15,748 bases of DNA from positions 62,231 through 77,978 of the forward strand of contig JAHBMJ010004664.1 of NCBI GenBank assembly GCA_018398765.1. The letters are read 5' to 3'. Below, piece by piece: positions 1 to 8,494 of this stretch; the first letter of the stretch is position 1, and each line of letters begins with the position of its first letter. The translations under genes were made by a program, and so were the position numbers. The notes under the pieces were generated by a model. That model made no database searches. It was not told the DNA's origin and was given only the letters and a program-made list of their open reading frames with translations. This DNA is from Chromera velia (taxonomy: Eukaryota; Sar; Chromeraceae).

Positions 1-16
1 GGGGGGGGGGGGGGGG
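1..16. repeat. Poly-G homopolymer at the window edge
   Basis: The first sixteen bases are all G, followed by a purine-rich stretch. It may be a genuine homopolymer or a contig-end artefact; nothing in the window separates the two. Confidence 0.8.
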
Positions 17-267
17 TAGACGGGAGAAAGGGAGAGAGGGGCATGAATGAAGTCTTTTGTCGATCGCTTTACTTGGGTTGAGGGAGGCCCTTGTATGCTG
101 GTAGAGATAGAGGAAATGAGGCGCTTCTCTCTCTTCCTCGCTCATTCATATCTTTCGTCTTCAGTTTCTGCAGACCCGCTGAAAGTCTTCACTTCACCTT
201 GGCCTAGGTTCTGGGTAGAAAGTAATGTCACCGCGTTTGCTTTTTCTTTGCTACTTTCTTTCTACAG

Positions 268-454
268 GACTGTGGCCTGGCACCGAGAGCGTGCAGAGAG
301 GCTACAAGAGCGGAAGAGGGCGCAAACGACAGGGAGGGGGGCAGGGAAACACGCACCCCCAGCCAGAGGACAGCAGAAGCACAAAGCAAATAAATCCGCC
401 AGAGAGAAGGTGAAAAAACAAATTAACCGACAAAAGGGCAGACCAGGACGGTGA
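268..454 (+). CDS. Possible 3'-terminal exon of an unidentified gene (partial)
   Basis: A pyrimidine-rich run ending in TTTCTACAG (to 267) is a good 3' splice acceptor. The frame that follows stays open for about 61 residues to a TGA at 452-454. It would encode a strongly basic tail: a helix-prone start (TVAWHRERAERLQERKRAQ), then Gly/Ala/Pro, then a Lys/Arg-rich end. The same frame is open upstream to an ATG at 47, but 47-267 has a hydrophobic, low-complexity translation and looks like intron. No domain is recognised and the 5' part lies outside the window or was not found. It could equally be non-coding. Confidence 0.3.
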
Positions 455-943
455 TCGAGAATGCATGATCATGCAGTGATTGATTGGTTTTTCTGCCCTG
501 CGATTGAGTCAGACATGCAGATTGGTGTGTGTAGGTTTATAGTAAGTGGACGTATTGAAGCGATCATCTTAGCGATGAAACAGTTATGTCAGAGAAACGT
601 ACTTTCATTGAATGTGTGTTTTGATCTAGGGTTTGATACGCCGGTGTGTGTGGAGGGGGGGGAGGGGGCAAACGTTCGTCAAATTCCAAGGTCAAAGTAA
701 ATTAAATCTGTTTAGTAACTTTAGTTAGTTAGTTAGTTCTCTATGGGGTCATAAACTAAACTATTAAACTAAGTTGAACTAACTAACTTAAGATCATCCC
801 TAGAAAAAAAAATATTAAAAGAATCGAACATGTCATCATCATTATACGATATCGCTATCGACCTATGATTGATTGATCGATTGATTAATTGATTGATTGG
901 TTCCGCGCTAGGCCTTCCCATTATGTCAAGGTATTGCCACCTA
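455..943. other. Gene-free stretch with simple repeats
   Basis: No convincing gene was found. The 79-codon open frame at 461-700 has no recognisable features. Base composition shifts to AT-rich after about 690. The interval holds a TTAG-type hairpin (725-790) and a GATT-type simple repeat (about 867-901), just before the inverted-repeat element. Confidence 0.5.
725..790. repeat. Imperfect inverted repeat / hairpin
   Basis: TTAGTTAGTTAGTTC at 725-739 pairs with GAACTAACTAACTTA at 776-790, 14 of 15 positions, around a loop of about 36 nt. The arms are themselves 4-bp repeats, so the fold could have arisen from simple-sequence expansion. It may also be the relic of a small foldback element. Confidence 0.6.
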
Positions 944-1865
944 CACAGTACGGTTAGGAGTTACTACCGGCCCCTTTTAGCCAGTAGCGGGTTATCGTCA
1001 GTTTGGTCACCATGAGATGGTAACCGACGGACTTGAAGGCGTGTACCACTAGTACCACTACCATGGTAGTTCAAAGAAAAACTCTAGTAAAAACAGTTGC
1101 TAGACCTATATTTTAAAGCCTGATCACTTAACTCATTAGCAGTTTAAAACCCTGAAATGATCATACTTAAATAAAATATACTATATATAGTGATATACTA
1201 GTTAGAGTTCACTCATAAAATGATGAAAATTGAATTTTATATCTGAATGAACCTTTAATGAATGCCAAAAATACGATTTTTACTAGTCTAAACTTGAAAT
1301 TGGTTTTATACGTTAAGTTTAACTCAGAATGTGGCCAAATCTACCTATTTTTAGCTACTACCACTACTATTAGAACAGTACTACCATAACCACAAAATTG
1401 GTAACCGGGCGGCCTAGTGGCTAGGGGTAATTTTCAAAAAAAAAAAAATGGTCATTTTCACTTTTCTTTTTTTTTATGTCAAACTAAAAATTTTGTTGTT
1501 TAAGTGTTGTTGATGTGTTGCACGAATCAGTAAATGTTGTTTAAGTGTTGTTACTAGTATACTGCTAGTTATACTGTTGTTTCTTTATTATAATAATAAA
1601 TGAATGTTGTTGCACTGTTATATAAGTGTTGCTTTCCTGTTACAAGGTGTTAGATATGGTTATCATTTAACCACCTCAATTCAATTCAATTCAATTCAAT
1701 TTATGTCTTGATGGAGGTCATCATCGAAAAGTAAAAAACAAAAAATGCCCTGGAGACCGTATTTTTTTTTTATTTTTTTTTTTTTGAAAATTATCCCTAG
1801 CCTAGTGGCCACCTAGTAACCACCCTACTTTCGTTACTCCCAACCGTATTGTGTATTGCCACCTA
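932..1865. mobile_element. Non-autonomous TIR DNA element (944-1853) with 12 bp target-site duplication
   Basis: Positions 944-964 (CACAGTACGGTTAGGAGTTAC) and the reverse complement of 1833-1853 (CACAATACGGTTGGGAGTAAC) match at 18 of 21 positions, giving terminal inverted repeats. They are flanked exactly by the perfect 12 bp direct repeat TATTGCCACCTA at 932-943 and 1854-1865, as expected for a target-site duplication. The 910 bp interior is AT-rich and has no open frame long enough for a transposase, so the element looks non-autonomous (MITE-like). A 12 bp duplication is longer than the 8 bp of hAT or the usual 9-11 bp of Mutator-like elements, so no superfamily is assigned. The three mismatches between the termini suggest an old insertion, although the direct repeats are intact. 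Confidence 0.8.
1411..1810. repeat. Inner inverted repeat with A/T tracts, possibly a nested element
   Basis: Positions 1411-1448 (GGCC, then GGCTAGGG, TAATTTTC and an A run) recur in reverse complement at about 1773-1810, with about five mismatches in the non-homopolymer part. They enclose about 320 bp rich in GTTGTT and AATTC simple repeats. The right arm lies about 22 bp inside the outer right terminus, but the left arm lies about 450 bp inside the outer left one. That asymmetry argues for a separate nested foldback element over an extension of the outer termini. Confidence 0.55.
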
Positions 1866-2018
1866 TTTTTAGGCTTCTAGCGTTTGCCGTTTAGCAGCAA
1901 CACACGAGGCAGTTTTGTTCATATAACAGCGCTAGCAAGTAGTAGCAACAGTGTTCCAGACCTCGTTCATATATATAATAATACGGTTTATTAAAATTTC
2001 TCTTCTTTATGAAATAAA

Positions 2019-3692
2019 TACACCAATCCTGTAGTGTTATACAAAATTAAATATGTAACAATTACCCTTGACCCCCCCTTTGTTACACATAAAAGTGTGT
2101 AACAATTAGTATGCAATAATTTTGTCCACTGTCTCTCGTACCCCTCCTGCTGCCGCGCAATGTAAAAGAGAAAAGAAAACGAGAGAAAAGAACTGCAGGA
2201 AAGATCACTGATGCATCCGATTCATACTGTAATGTCAAACGGAAACCGCTTGAACTTGTGGCTGCACAGCAAACAAACAGATGAAAGAAGCAGAGAAAAC
2301 GGTCTCTTAATTGAGAGAGAAAGCATCGGACGGACCCCTATATACTACAGAAAGGTTGCACCCTGGTCAGTCTACAGAAGAAGAGCAGCATTCAGGGTGG
2401 GAGAGAGGAGTCTTGAGGTTAATAAGGGGAAATTCTCTCTTGATGGAGGGAGAGGGACCCCGCTGTATAACAGAAAATACATTGTTTGCTCTGATCTCCT
2501 TGGCATCCAGGTGGTTGAAGACGAAGTGCACATTTTGACCGAGTGTCCCTTGCATGATGCCGAGACGGCTATGTGCTTGCAGGCTCTTTCAGACACATGG
2601 AATGAAGGGAGGGGGGAAAAGGCAGCAGGAAAGCTAAAATGGGGAGAGGGAACAAACAGGAAGATAAAAAGGCTTGCCTTGTTTTCTTTTCTTTTAAGTG
2701 AGACAGATAGAAGCGTCGACAAGTTTTTGAAGGATGTTATCACAAAACGAGCTGCCGTAAAGGAATACCATAAGAGAAATGCATGCAGCCTGCAAGATGT
2801 ATCAAGTATCCAGCTGGACGAAGCCTACCAAATCCTTTGGTCAAATGAAAAGGAAAGAAATAAAAGACAGGCAGAGTATGCAGCAACATGGTAGCAAATG
2901 AAGCAAGCAAAGGAAGAGGGAGAAACCAAAGGGTTGAGTGACTGGGAAGTAATGAGATTGGCCTCTAATCGATCGACCGTTTGTTTTGAGATGCCTCTGT
3001 TTGAAGCCTGTTTGAGCTCCGCCGGGTCGATTGACAGGCCGCAACATCGTCAGTGAGAGTTGATTGATTGCAGTCTTTTGCATGCGATTGATAGTAATTG
3101 ATTGATTATCACGTAAACAGTTTGTGGCACACGTCTTTTTGGCCTGTGTGGACTGGCCAGGAAGGTCCGACGCATGTATGCGCTTTTCTTGGACGCCGCA
3201 CGTCGAGCGCTCGGCATTGGGGCTGGAGGCCAATCCTCCAGACATTAATCCTATCCTATCCTATCCTATCCTTTACCCCTGCCTCCAGTGCTCAAAAATT
3301 CTCCCTGCCGCGTTGCTAATGACACTATTACTCCAAAAGCAGTACTTTCAAACCATCCTGAAGAAAAAGAAGAAGACGAAGATAAAACCTGGAATTAATA
3401 CACACTAAAACGTGTAATAATACATTCCCAAAAGTGGTGGTTTGAATTAATGCACACTAAAGTGTGTTACACACACAGTACTTAATATATTTCTAAAAGT
3501 GATAGGTTGAATTAATGCACACTGATGATGATGATGATTGAGGGTTAAATCCTAGATTTAGCGACGTCAAATCCCAAGCCACTAAAGTGTGTACTAATTT
3601 TTTTATCAAAAATTTATTAAAATTTATAACAAAACAATGTGTAACAAAACATTTTGAAAAAAGTGATTGTGTAACCCTACAGGATTGGTGTA
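2019..3692. repeat. Inverted repeats flanking LINE fragment A
   Basis: TACACCAATCCTGTAG at 2019-2034 occurs perfectly inverted at 3677-3692. Beyond it on the inner side are a near-match (GTTA.ACA) and a second shared block, TTTGTTACACAT near 2080, with its inverse near 3640. The arms bracket LINE fragment A. GAAATAAA occurs just outside the left arm (2011-2018) and 6 bp beyond the right arm (3699-3706), but AT-rich sequence makes that weak evidence for a target duplication. The arms could be the ends of a composite element or two oppositely oriented copies of an unrelated repeat. Confidence 0.5.
2196..3056 (+). pseudogene. LINE-type fragment A: C-terminal zinc-finger region
   Basis: The frame is open from 2211 to a TAG at 2892-2894 and continues in frame to a TGA at 3054-3056. 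The protein aligns over its whole length with the C-terminal part of the downstream reverse-transcriptase fragment. Shared landmarks are NGNRL, a RRRAA.RVG block, EDE.....TECP, WNE, and DKFL. The H...C half of a CxxC...HxxxC zinc-binding motif, typical of the end of non-LTR retrotransposon polyproteins, is kept (VHILTECP). The first Cys of the pair is replaced, leaving YIVC. The reverse-transcriptase part is missing. The internal TAG falls where the other copy reads through, so this looks like a 5'-truncated dead copy. Its flanks on both sides are AT-rich and unrelated. Confidence 0.7.
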
Positions 3693-3727
3693 CTAGTAGA
3701 AATAAACATAAATCCTAATCCTAGTCC
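3057..3727. other. AT-rich spacer between the two LINE fragments
   Basis: No gene is visible. It contains a CCTAT pentanucleotide repeat (about 3248-3273), several degenerate copies of a GAATTAATGCACACT motif near 3395-3530, a short GAT run near 3525, and the right arm of the inverted repeat described at 2019-3692. Confidence 0.5.
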
Positions 3728-5603
3728 AGTGGGCCCACTTTTTTCAAAAGATACGTACACGACCTGTCAGAGAGAGTAAGAAAGGAAGAGAGGGCTGGGA
3801 GAAGGAGAATAGGAGAACAGGGAGAAAGGCCGAAAGTACCGGTCGGAGAGGATGGGAGGTAGGTAGATTTTTTCTCCATATTATTTGCAGACGATACGAC
3901 TTTGCTCGATGCAACAGACAGAAAATTAAACAAACTGCTGGAGGGATTGAGGAAGTACGCAGAGCCGCTCCGTCTCCTCTTTTCTGACAAATCGAGAGTA
4001 CTGAGGTTTGGAAGGCAAAAGCAGACAGAAGAGATCAGAATAGGCAGCATGGTACTGAAAGAAGAGAAAGCACAGCCATTTTTAGGTTTGGTTCTTCCCT
4101 TAAACTGCGACCTCGATGTAATGATGGCAGACAAAGCAGTGAGAGCAGAGAGATGCATGCAAGGATTGATAGGAAAGTTAGCCAGAGAGCCAGCCGTGCC
4201 GCCGGCAGAATGTTTTCATTTGTTTAATCAGACGGTGCATGCAGTGTGGATGTATGGATGCGAGATACACCCATACACAGACAGGGCCTGTGCAGAATTC
4301 GACAAAAAACAAAGACGCTTTGTGAGGTGGGTCTTGGGGCTAAGGAAGACAGAAAGCGCAGACACTACATTGATGGAGGGGGGGATGTTTCCAATTGACA
4401 TTGAAGTGGCAGAGAGGACGATCAGATGGGTAAGAAAGGCACTAAAAGAAAAGAAGAAGGAGGCGATTGGGCAGGCTGTCATTCATTACTTGAGAGGAGG
4501 AGTGGAGGATGAACTGAAGAGGGGAAGAAGAACAGAGTTGCATCCCTTTCACTTCTTTCTGCACTTGAAGAAATGTACACAGACACTATTCACAGAGAGA
4601 GGCCTTCATCCTTTTTCAAAAGAGAAGCTCGCAGGCCAGCCAGGAGAGATAGGGACACACGCAGTAAATGAAAGAGTAGATAGGATGGAAAGATGGATTG
4701 TAAGCAAGACAGATAAAGAAATAAAAGAGAGGAAGAAAGAAATCTTCAGGTGGAGAATTGAGAAGAGAGTGAGAGAGGGAGAGAGATAGAAGAGAAAGAG
4801 AAAAAGGAAGAAAAGTCCATGTGGCATACATATACCGAACAAAAGCAAACGGAAACAGATTGCAGCTCATTTTGTTTGAAAAGGCGTCAGAAGAAAGACC
4901 AAGAGAGGGAATGAAAATAGAGAAAGAAAAACTGGGACGGGTGCCCTTTTTTTATGGAAGGATAGCACCAAGAGAAGAACACAGAAGGAGAGCAGCCTGC
5001 AGAGTAGGAGATAGGACGTTAGCGGGAACAAAGGGAAAAGTGCTAGAAAGAGGAGGGCAGAGAGTGCCGTTGGAGGAGAGACTCTGCCTTTATTGCAAAG
5101 AATGGATGGAAATAAAGGTGTTGGAGGACGAGATCTATATGCTGACTGAGTGTCCGATTTAGGATAGAGAAAGAGCGCACATGTATAGAACATTAGGAGC
5201 AGACTGGAACGAGGAAAGAGAAAAGAGAGCAAGAGAAGTTTGTAGAGAGAAAAGGGAAGGACAAAGAGGAAGACGGCACACTGAGGCTCTATTCAAATTC
5301 TTGATGAATGAAGGGCATAGTGCGGTGGATAAGTTTCTGGGGAGGGCGGTGTTCAGAAGAAGAGTGTTCAAGGAAAGCCCAGGAAGGTACGCACCTAGAA
5401 GCTTGTTAGATGAAACAGTGCTGGCACAGAGATACGGAGTCATCACAAAAAGAAAGGGAGGAACGGAAAGAAGAAAAGAAGAATACAAGACCATCCTGGA
5501 AGCAATGGAAGCAGGAAGACAGCTGAGGGAGGGAGAAGGAGAAATCGCTGAGAGAAGAATGGAGAGAGGGCGTGCACAAAGCCACCGTCAGATTTCCTCC
5601 TAG
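3728..5603 (+). pseudogene. LINE-type reverse transcriptase fragment B (non-LTR retrotransposon)
   Basis: Non-LTR reverse transcriptases copy their RNA at a nicked chromosomal target. Here the frame picks up at PTFFKRYVHDL (3734-3766), continues to the catalytic ILFADDTTLLD motif (FADD at 3884-3895), and runs on through an FLGLVLP block and the HAVWMYGCE segment usual for LINE reverse transcriptases. A zinc-binding region follows: CLYC at 5085-5096 and TECP near 5145. The frame is broken by a TAG at 3860-3862, by a shift into another frame in the purine-rich stretch between about 4740 and 4815 (the first frame ends at 4787-4789 and the next resumes before 4821), and by a TAG at 5160-5162. It ends at TAG 5601-5603. 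Sequence upstream of about 3725 is unrelated AT-rich DNA, so the copy is 5'-truncated. The His of the zinc motif is Tyr here (5136-5138). Clade is not assigned. Confidence 0.85.
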
Positions 5604-5621
5604 ACTAAGAACGTAGTCTAG
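5600..5621 (+). other. Perfect hairpin over the LINE stop codon
   Basis: CTAGACTA (5600-5607) and TAGTCTAG (5614-5621) form an 8 bp perfect stem around the loop AGAACG. The stem includes the terminal TAG (5601-5603) of fragment B. It could be an RNA structure of the element's 3' region, or chance. Confidence 0.55.
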
Positions 5622-6180
5622 TTGGAGACTTATCGTACCTCACCTCCTTAAGTCTGTCAGTCAGAGTTCACTTCTAAGGACTCCATTTAAGCGATACAGA
5701 TGGACGAAGACTGTACGGCATGCTTCTATTTATTTCTGTATTGCAAGTCTATTATTTCTTTCTCTGTATTGTCAGTCTGTCACTTAATTCTCTTAGTACA
5801 CTTAATTAATGCCGGCCAGGCTTAGTATTGCGAAGTTAGTTTCCCAGTCCCAGTTCTAGCAAGTTTGGCGGGTGATCAAGTTGCCGTACAAGCCACAACG
5901 TAACGGCTACAGTGTCCTTTCATCCTGTGTCATTGGATCGATTTTTGGAGCAGTCCCTTCTAAGCAGCCCATAGACCAAAGCATGTAAAGCATAGACAGA
6001 TTGTTGTTTGTTAGCGGCCTGGGAAACCAGGCGGGCCACGGGGTATGGTCTGAGCCTCAGCGATGAGGTACACCCCCCTGCCGTTTGCGGGGGCGACCTC
6101 TATAAGACAAAACGGCGATAGTGCTCTAAGACACCACTAATCACTAATCCTAACTCTAAGACAAACCTCGGGACAAACTT
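5604..6180 (+). other. Probable 3' non-coding region of LINE fragment B
   Basis: No gene is visible. The stretch follows directly after the last LINE stop and ends near repeats of CTAATC/CTAA (about 6135-6160), as a retrotransposon 3' tail might. It contains a cluster of three hairpins (6017-6093). Where the element ends is not certain, because no matching target duplication was found. Confidence 0.4.
6017..6093 (+). ncRNA. Three-hairpin candidate structured RNA
   Basis: Hairpin 1 is GCCTGG-GAAA-CCAGGC (6017-6032), six perfect pairs closed by a GNRA tetraloop. Hairpin 2 is CCTCA-GCGA-TGAGG (6055-6068), five perfect pairs with a second GNRA loop. Hairpin 3 pairs CCCCC (6074-6078) with GGGGG (6089-6093). 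Two GNRA loops in one 80 nt stretch are unlikely to be random. Given its place downstream of the LINE frame, it may be the 3' RNA structure recognised by the reverse transcriptase. The conserved core of a hammerhead ribozyme was looked for and not seen. An independent RNA gene is the alternative. Confidence 0.4.
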
Positions 6181-6452
6181 TTAAAAAATATAAGAAACAC
6201 TAGAAGAAACAGAAAAACGATCTAGAAAACGATTTATACGGTAACTTTGATTGTCCTTCTTTATAAAATTTTATAAAATTTTGATCGATCATAGCTAGGA
6301 TCATAGATCGATCGATCTAGCGATCGATCCACTGATATCACTAAATCATATCAGTGATATGCAACTGTTTGTTTCTTTTTCTTCGGCAGAATGTAGCAGA
6401 CGGAGGGGCCGTCAGAGGCTGAGGCACTGAAGAGCAGTCCTAGGAACAGTCA
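6181..6452. other. AT-rich palindromic spacer downstream of the ankyrin gene
   Basis: No gene is visible. It carries TTTATAAAATTTTATAAAATTT, clustered GATCGATC palindromes (about 6280-6330) and the overlapping hairpins at 6331-6360. It would include the 3' untranslated region of the minus-strand ankyrin gene. No clear polyadenylation signal was identified. Confidence 0.45.
6331..6360. repeat. Two mutually exclusive overlapping hairpins
   Basis: ACTGATAT (6331-6338) can pair with ATATCAGT (6348-6355). Alternatively ATATCACT (6335-6342) can pair with AGTGATAT (6353-6360). Each stem is 8 bp and perfect, and they share bases, so only one can form at a time. It lies about 95 bp beyond the stop codon of the ankyrin gene. 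Confidence 0.5.
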
Positions 6453-7763
6453 CTACTGCTGCTGCTGCTGCTGCTGCTGTTGTTGAGGCGGCCCAGATAG
6501 ACCGGCAAGGAATATGCGGATAGGTGAGTGTGGATGCAGGGTTCTCTGTGCAACTGTGAGCGCTGTCAATCCGTGGTTGTCCATAGCATGCACATTGATG
6601 CCCCGGGAGACGAGCATTACCACGATGCGGAGCTTTTTCTGTCGGTCAACTCCGGCATTATTCACTCGTATGTCATGCAAGGCGGCAAGATGGAGAGCGG
6701 TCATGCCATCATTGTCTGTCGCATTGATGTCGGGACCTGCATTGAGGACAGCCTCTGCAGTGTCTGCAGAGCCCCAAAGAGCAGCATGGTGAAGAACCGT
6801 CCGCCCCCCGTTATCTCTTGCATTCACGTCCGCCCCTCGGGAGAGGAGCAACTGTGCAATGTCTCTGTAGTCAGAGAGTCCATGTCTAATAAAAGGGGTG
6901 ACTGTGCAGTGCAGGGGTGAATATCCATGCATCTGCTCACGCTCGTTCACGTGTGCCCCCAAGCCAAGAAGCCTCTCGACTGCCTCCCTCTGACGTTGGC
7001 CAACGGCCAAGTGAAGAGGAGCGTTCCCAGTGCTATTTTTTGCGTTGAGCTCAGCACCGTGGGAAATAAGGGGGGCGAAAAGATCGATAAAACCACAAAA
7101 GGCTGCCATGTGAAGGGGTCTACTTCCCTGGTCATCTTCAGCGTTTACATTCGCCCCGCTTGCAAGGAGGAAGCTTCCACTCACACTCTGACGTCCCAAA
7201 CAAGCAACATGAAGGGCCGTCCGCCCGCTCCTGCTCTTGGCCTCTAGTCCGGCCCCCCATCGGACGAGCCTAATGACAGCCCTCACATTCCCTTCTGCGA
7301 CCGCCTTCATCAGAGCTGTCGTCCTTTCTACCAACCCGTCGATGTCACTGCCAACGAAGAGAAGAAGGCGGAGGTCTTCTTTCTCGCCCGTCTTCATGAA
7401 GGTGTCGAGTGCTCCGTCCAGTGTCTCGGGTGACACAGCTTGGAAAGAACGAATGTGACTCCCAACGGAAAGGGTAAAGAGACCAGAAAGGTCCATGCTG
7501 TAGTTGCAGCTGGTGAGCTGGTCCAGTTCTGCATGGAAACTCTTCTTCGTATCACGAAGAAGAGTTTGAAGACGGGCGAGAGCGGCAGTCTCTTTGGGGA
7601 GCGGGAGCGGGGGGTTAGACTCTGCAGAAGACTGGGCTTGTTGGTTGCGGAACTTAATCTGTTCCAGCACCCTCCGTTTGTTGCGGAAAGTCTCAACAGC
7701 CTTGAGAAACTCTTCTTCCAGACCCATAAGCTCTTGGATGACAAAGTCTGTTGTGGGCTCCAT
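6453..7763 (-). CDS. Ankyrin-repeat protein with C-terminal poly-Gln
   Basis: Ankyrin repeats are helix-turn-helix units that mediate protein-protein contacts; the partner here is unknown. From the ATG at 7763 the frame encodes 436 residues. The N-terminal third (about 1-145) has no recognised domain but contains a charged, probably coiled-coil stretch near residues 14-45. About seven ankyrin repeats follow (roughly 146-410), recognisable by TALHVA, PLHMAA, PLHLAV, VLHHAA and TALHLAA and by GANVNAEDD / GADVNARDN turns. A truncated eighth (LTALTVAQ) follows, then GPP and ten Gln before the TAG at 6453-6455. The Gln tract is two CAA plus eight CAG codons. The frame is open further upstream to about 7838 but with no earlier ATG, hence this start. 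The 1311 bp are uninterrupted, unlike the intron-rich gene next door. No signal peptide or membrane segment is seen. Confidence 0.85.
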   Translation of the reverse strand: MEPTTDFVIQELMGLEEEFLKAVETFRNKRRVLEQIKFRNQQAQSSAESNPPLPLPKETAALARLQTLLRDTKKSFHAELDQLTSCNYSMDLSGLFTLSVGSHIRSFQAVSPETLDGALDTFMKTGEKEDLRLLLFVGSDIDGLVERTTALMKAVAEGNVRAVIRLVRWGAGLEAKSRSGRTALHVACLGRQSVSGSFLLASGANVNAEDDQGSRPLHMAAFCGFIDLFAPLISHGAELNAKNSTGNAPLHLAVGQRQREAVERLLGLGAHVNEREQMHGYSPLHCTVTPFIRHGLSDYRDIAQLLLSRGADVNARDNGGRTVLHHAALWGSADTAEAVLNAGPDINATDNDGMTALHLAALHDIRVNNAGVDRQKKLRIVVMLVSRGINVHAMDNHGLTALTVAQRTLHPHSPIRIFLAGLSGPPQQQQQQQQQQ

Positions 7764-8433
7764 GTCTGACAGATGCTCTACAAGGGAGGCTGAAAGGCAA
7801 CTCGAAAAAAAGGAGTCAAGCGGGATATAGAAAGGCAAGGAATCTCAGGATGCAGATAGCTTGAACAGTAAACGTTGCATGGGGTTGTTGGATGATGTTG
7901 TGTTTGCATGCATGGTCTCAAAGATCATTTGGAAAAAGATTTTAGATTGTAGTCAAAGATCATCACTGAGTGAATGAAGGATGCAGATGCCGATGAGCTT
8001 GTCAGAGACGGCTAGCTCGGAATGGCTCTCTCGCATGCATGCATGCATGATGCATATCCGCATCCGCGCTCCCATGCGCGAGCTTCTCGCGAGCCGTGGC
8101 CGAGCAATCATCGAGCAATCGCAGATTGCGAGCCATGTTGCCAACACTGCATGCCTATATAAATCATTGCACTTGAGCCGGCTGGCGTGCTTGTGGGTGT
8201 GTCAAGTGTGCACTGAACTGCTGTCCGCTGAGCTGACTAGGTTGCACTCGTTCGAACGATTCAAATTACTGCTTCAGGCCCAGAGGCACATACTGGCGGC
8301 CAGGGAGAACTCTGCCAGGGGGCATTTCTCAGTTCGGTCGGTTTTGCGTTGTCTCCCATTTCTTTCCTTCCTTGTGGCTTCATCTGCTGCTAGCGTTCGT
8401 CAAGGCCGAGTGCGCACAGCCTTACACTGATCC
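7764..8433. promoter_or_regulatory. Divergent upstream region shared by the two genes
   Basis: About 670 bp separate the minus-strand ankyrin ATG from the plus-strand ATG at 8434, so both promoters should lie here. Visible elements are an alternating GCATGC run (8032-8055), two copies of CGAGCAATC (8101-8109 and 8112-8120) and a TATA-like box at 8156-8164. Several open frames cross the region, but none has protein-like features. Confidence 0.5.
8156..8164 (+). promoter_or_regulatory. TATA-like box (TATATAAAT)
   Basis: TATATAAAT lies in otherwise GC-balanced sequence about 270 bp before the plus-strand ATG at 8434. If functional it would place the start of transcription near 8190 and give a 5' leader of about 240 nt. 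The match is to a generic motif; the use of TATA boxes in this organism is unknown. Confidence 0.35.
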
Positions 8434-8494
8434 ATGCACTCGATGGAGGACCCTCAAGAGTGGAGACTCCAGTGGCAGAGCGGCCAAAACTCAG
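8434..8494 (+). CDS. Exon 1 (start codon)
   Basis: ATG at 8434, with a second in-frame ATG at 8443. It encodes MHSMEDPQEWRLQWQSGQNS plus one base, and ends at the donor TCAG|GTGGGT (phase 1). The single leftover G joins CA of the next exon to make Ala. The alternative start at 8603 reads directly into exon 2 without an intron, but gives a pyrimidine-driven Phe/Arg/Pro-rich sequence typical of translated intron. Confidence 0.55.

Noticed and set aside
2211-2894. Independent host gene of 227 codons
   Set aside because: It aligns with the C-terminal part of the reverse-transcriptase fragment 2 kb downstream, so it is a retrotransposon remnant.
6017-6093. Hammerhead ribozyme
   Set aside because: The required CTGANGA core is absent near the GAAA-closed stem.
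7764-7838. N-terminal extension of the ankyrin protein
   Set aside because: The longer frame would have to begin at TTG. The first ATG is at 7763.
7981-8430. 149-codon plus-strand frame upstream of the large gene
   Set aside because: No protein-like features; it spans the GCATGC repeats and the TATA-like box between divergent genes.
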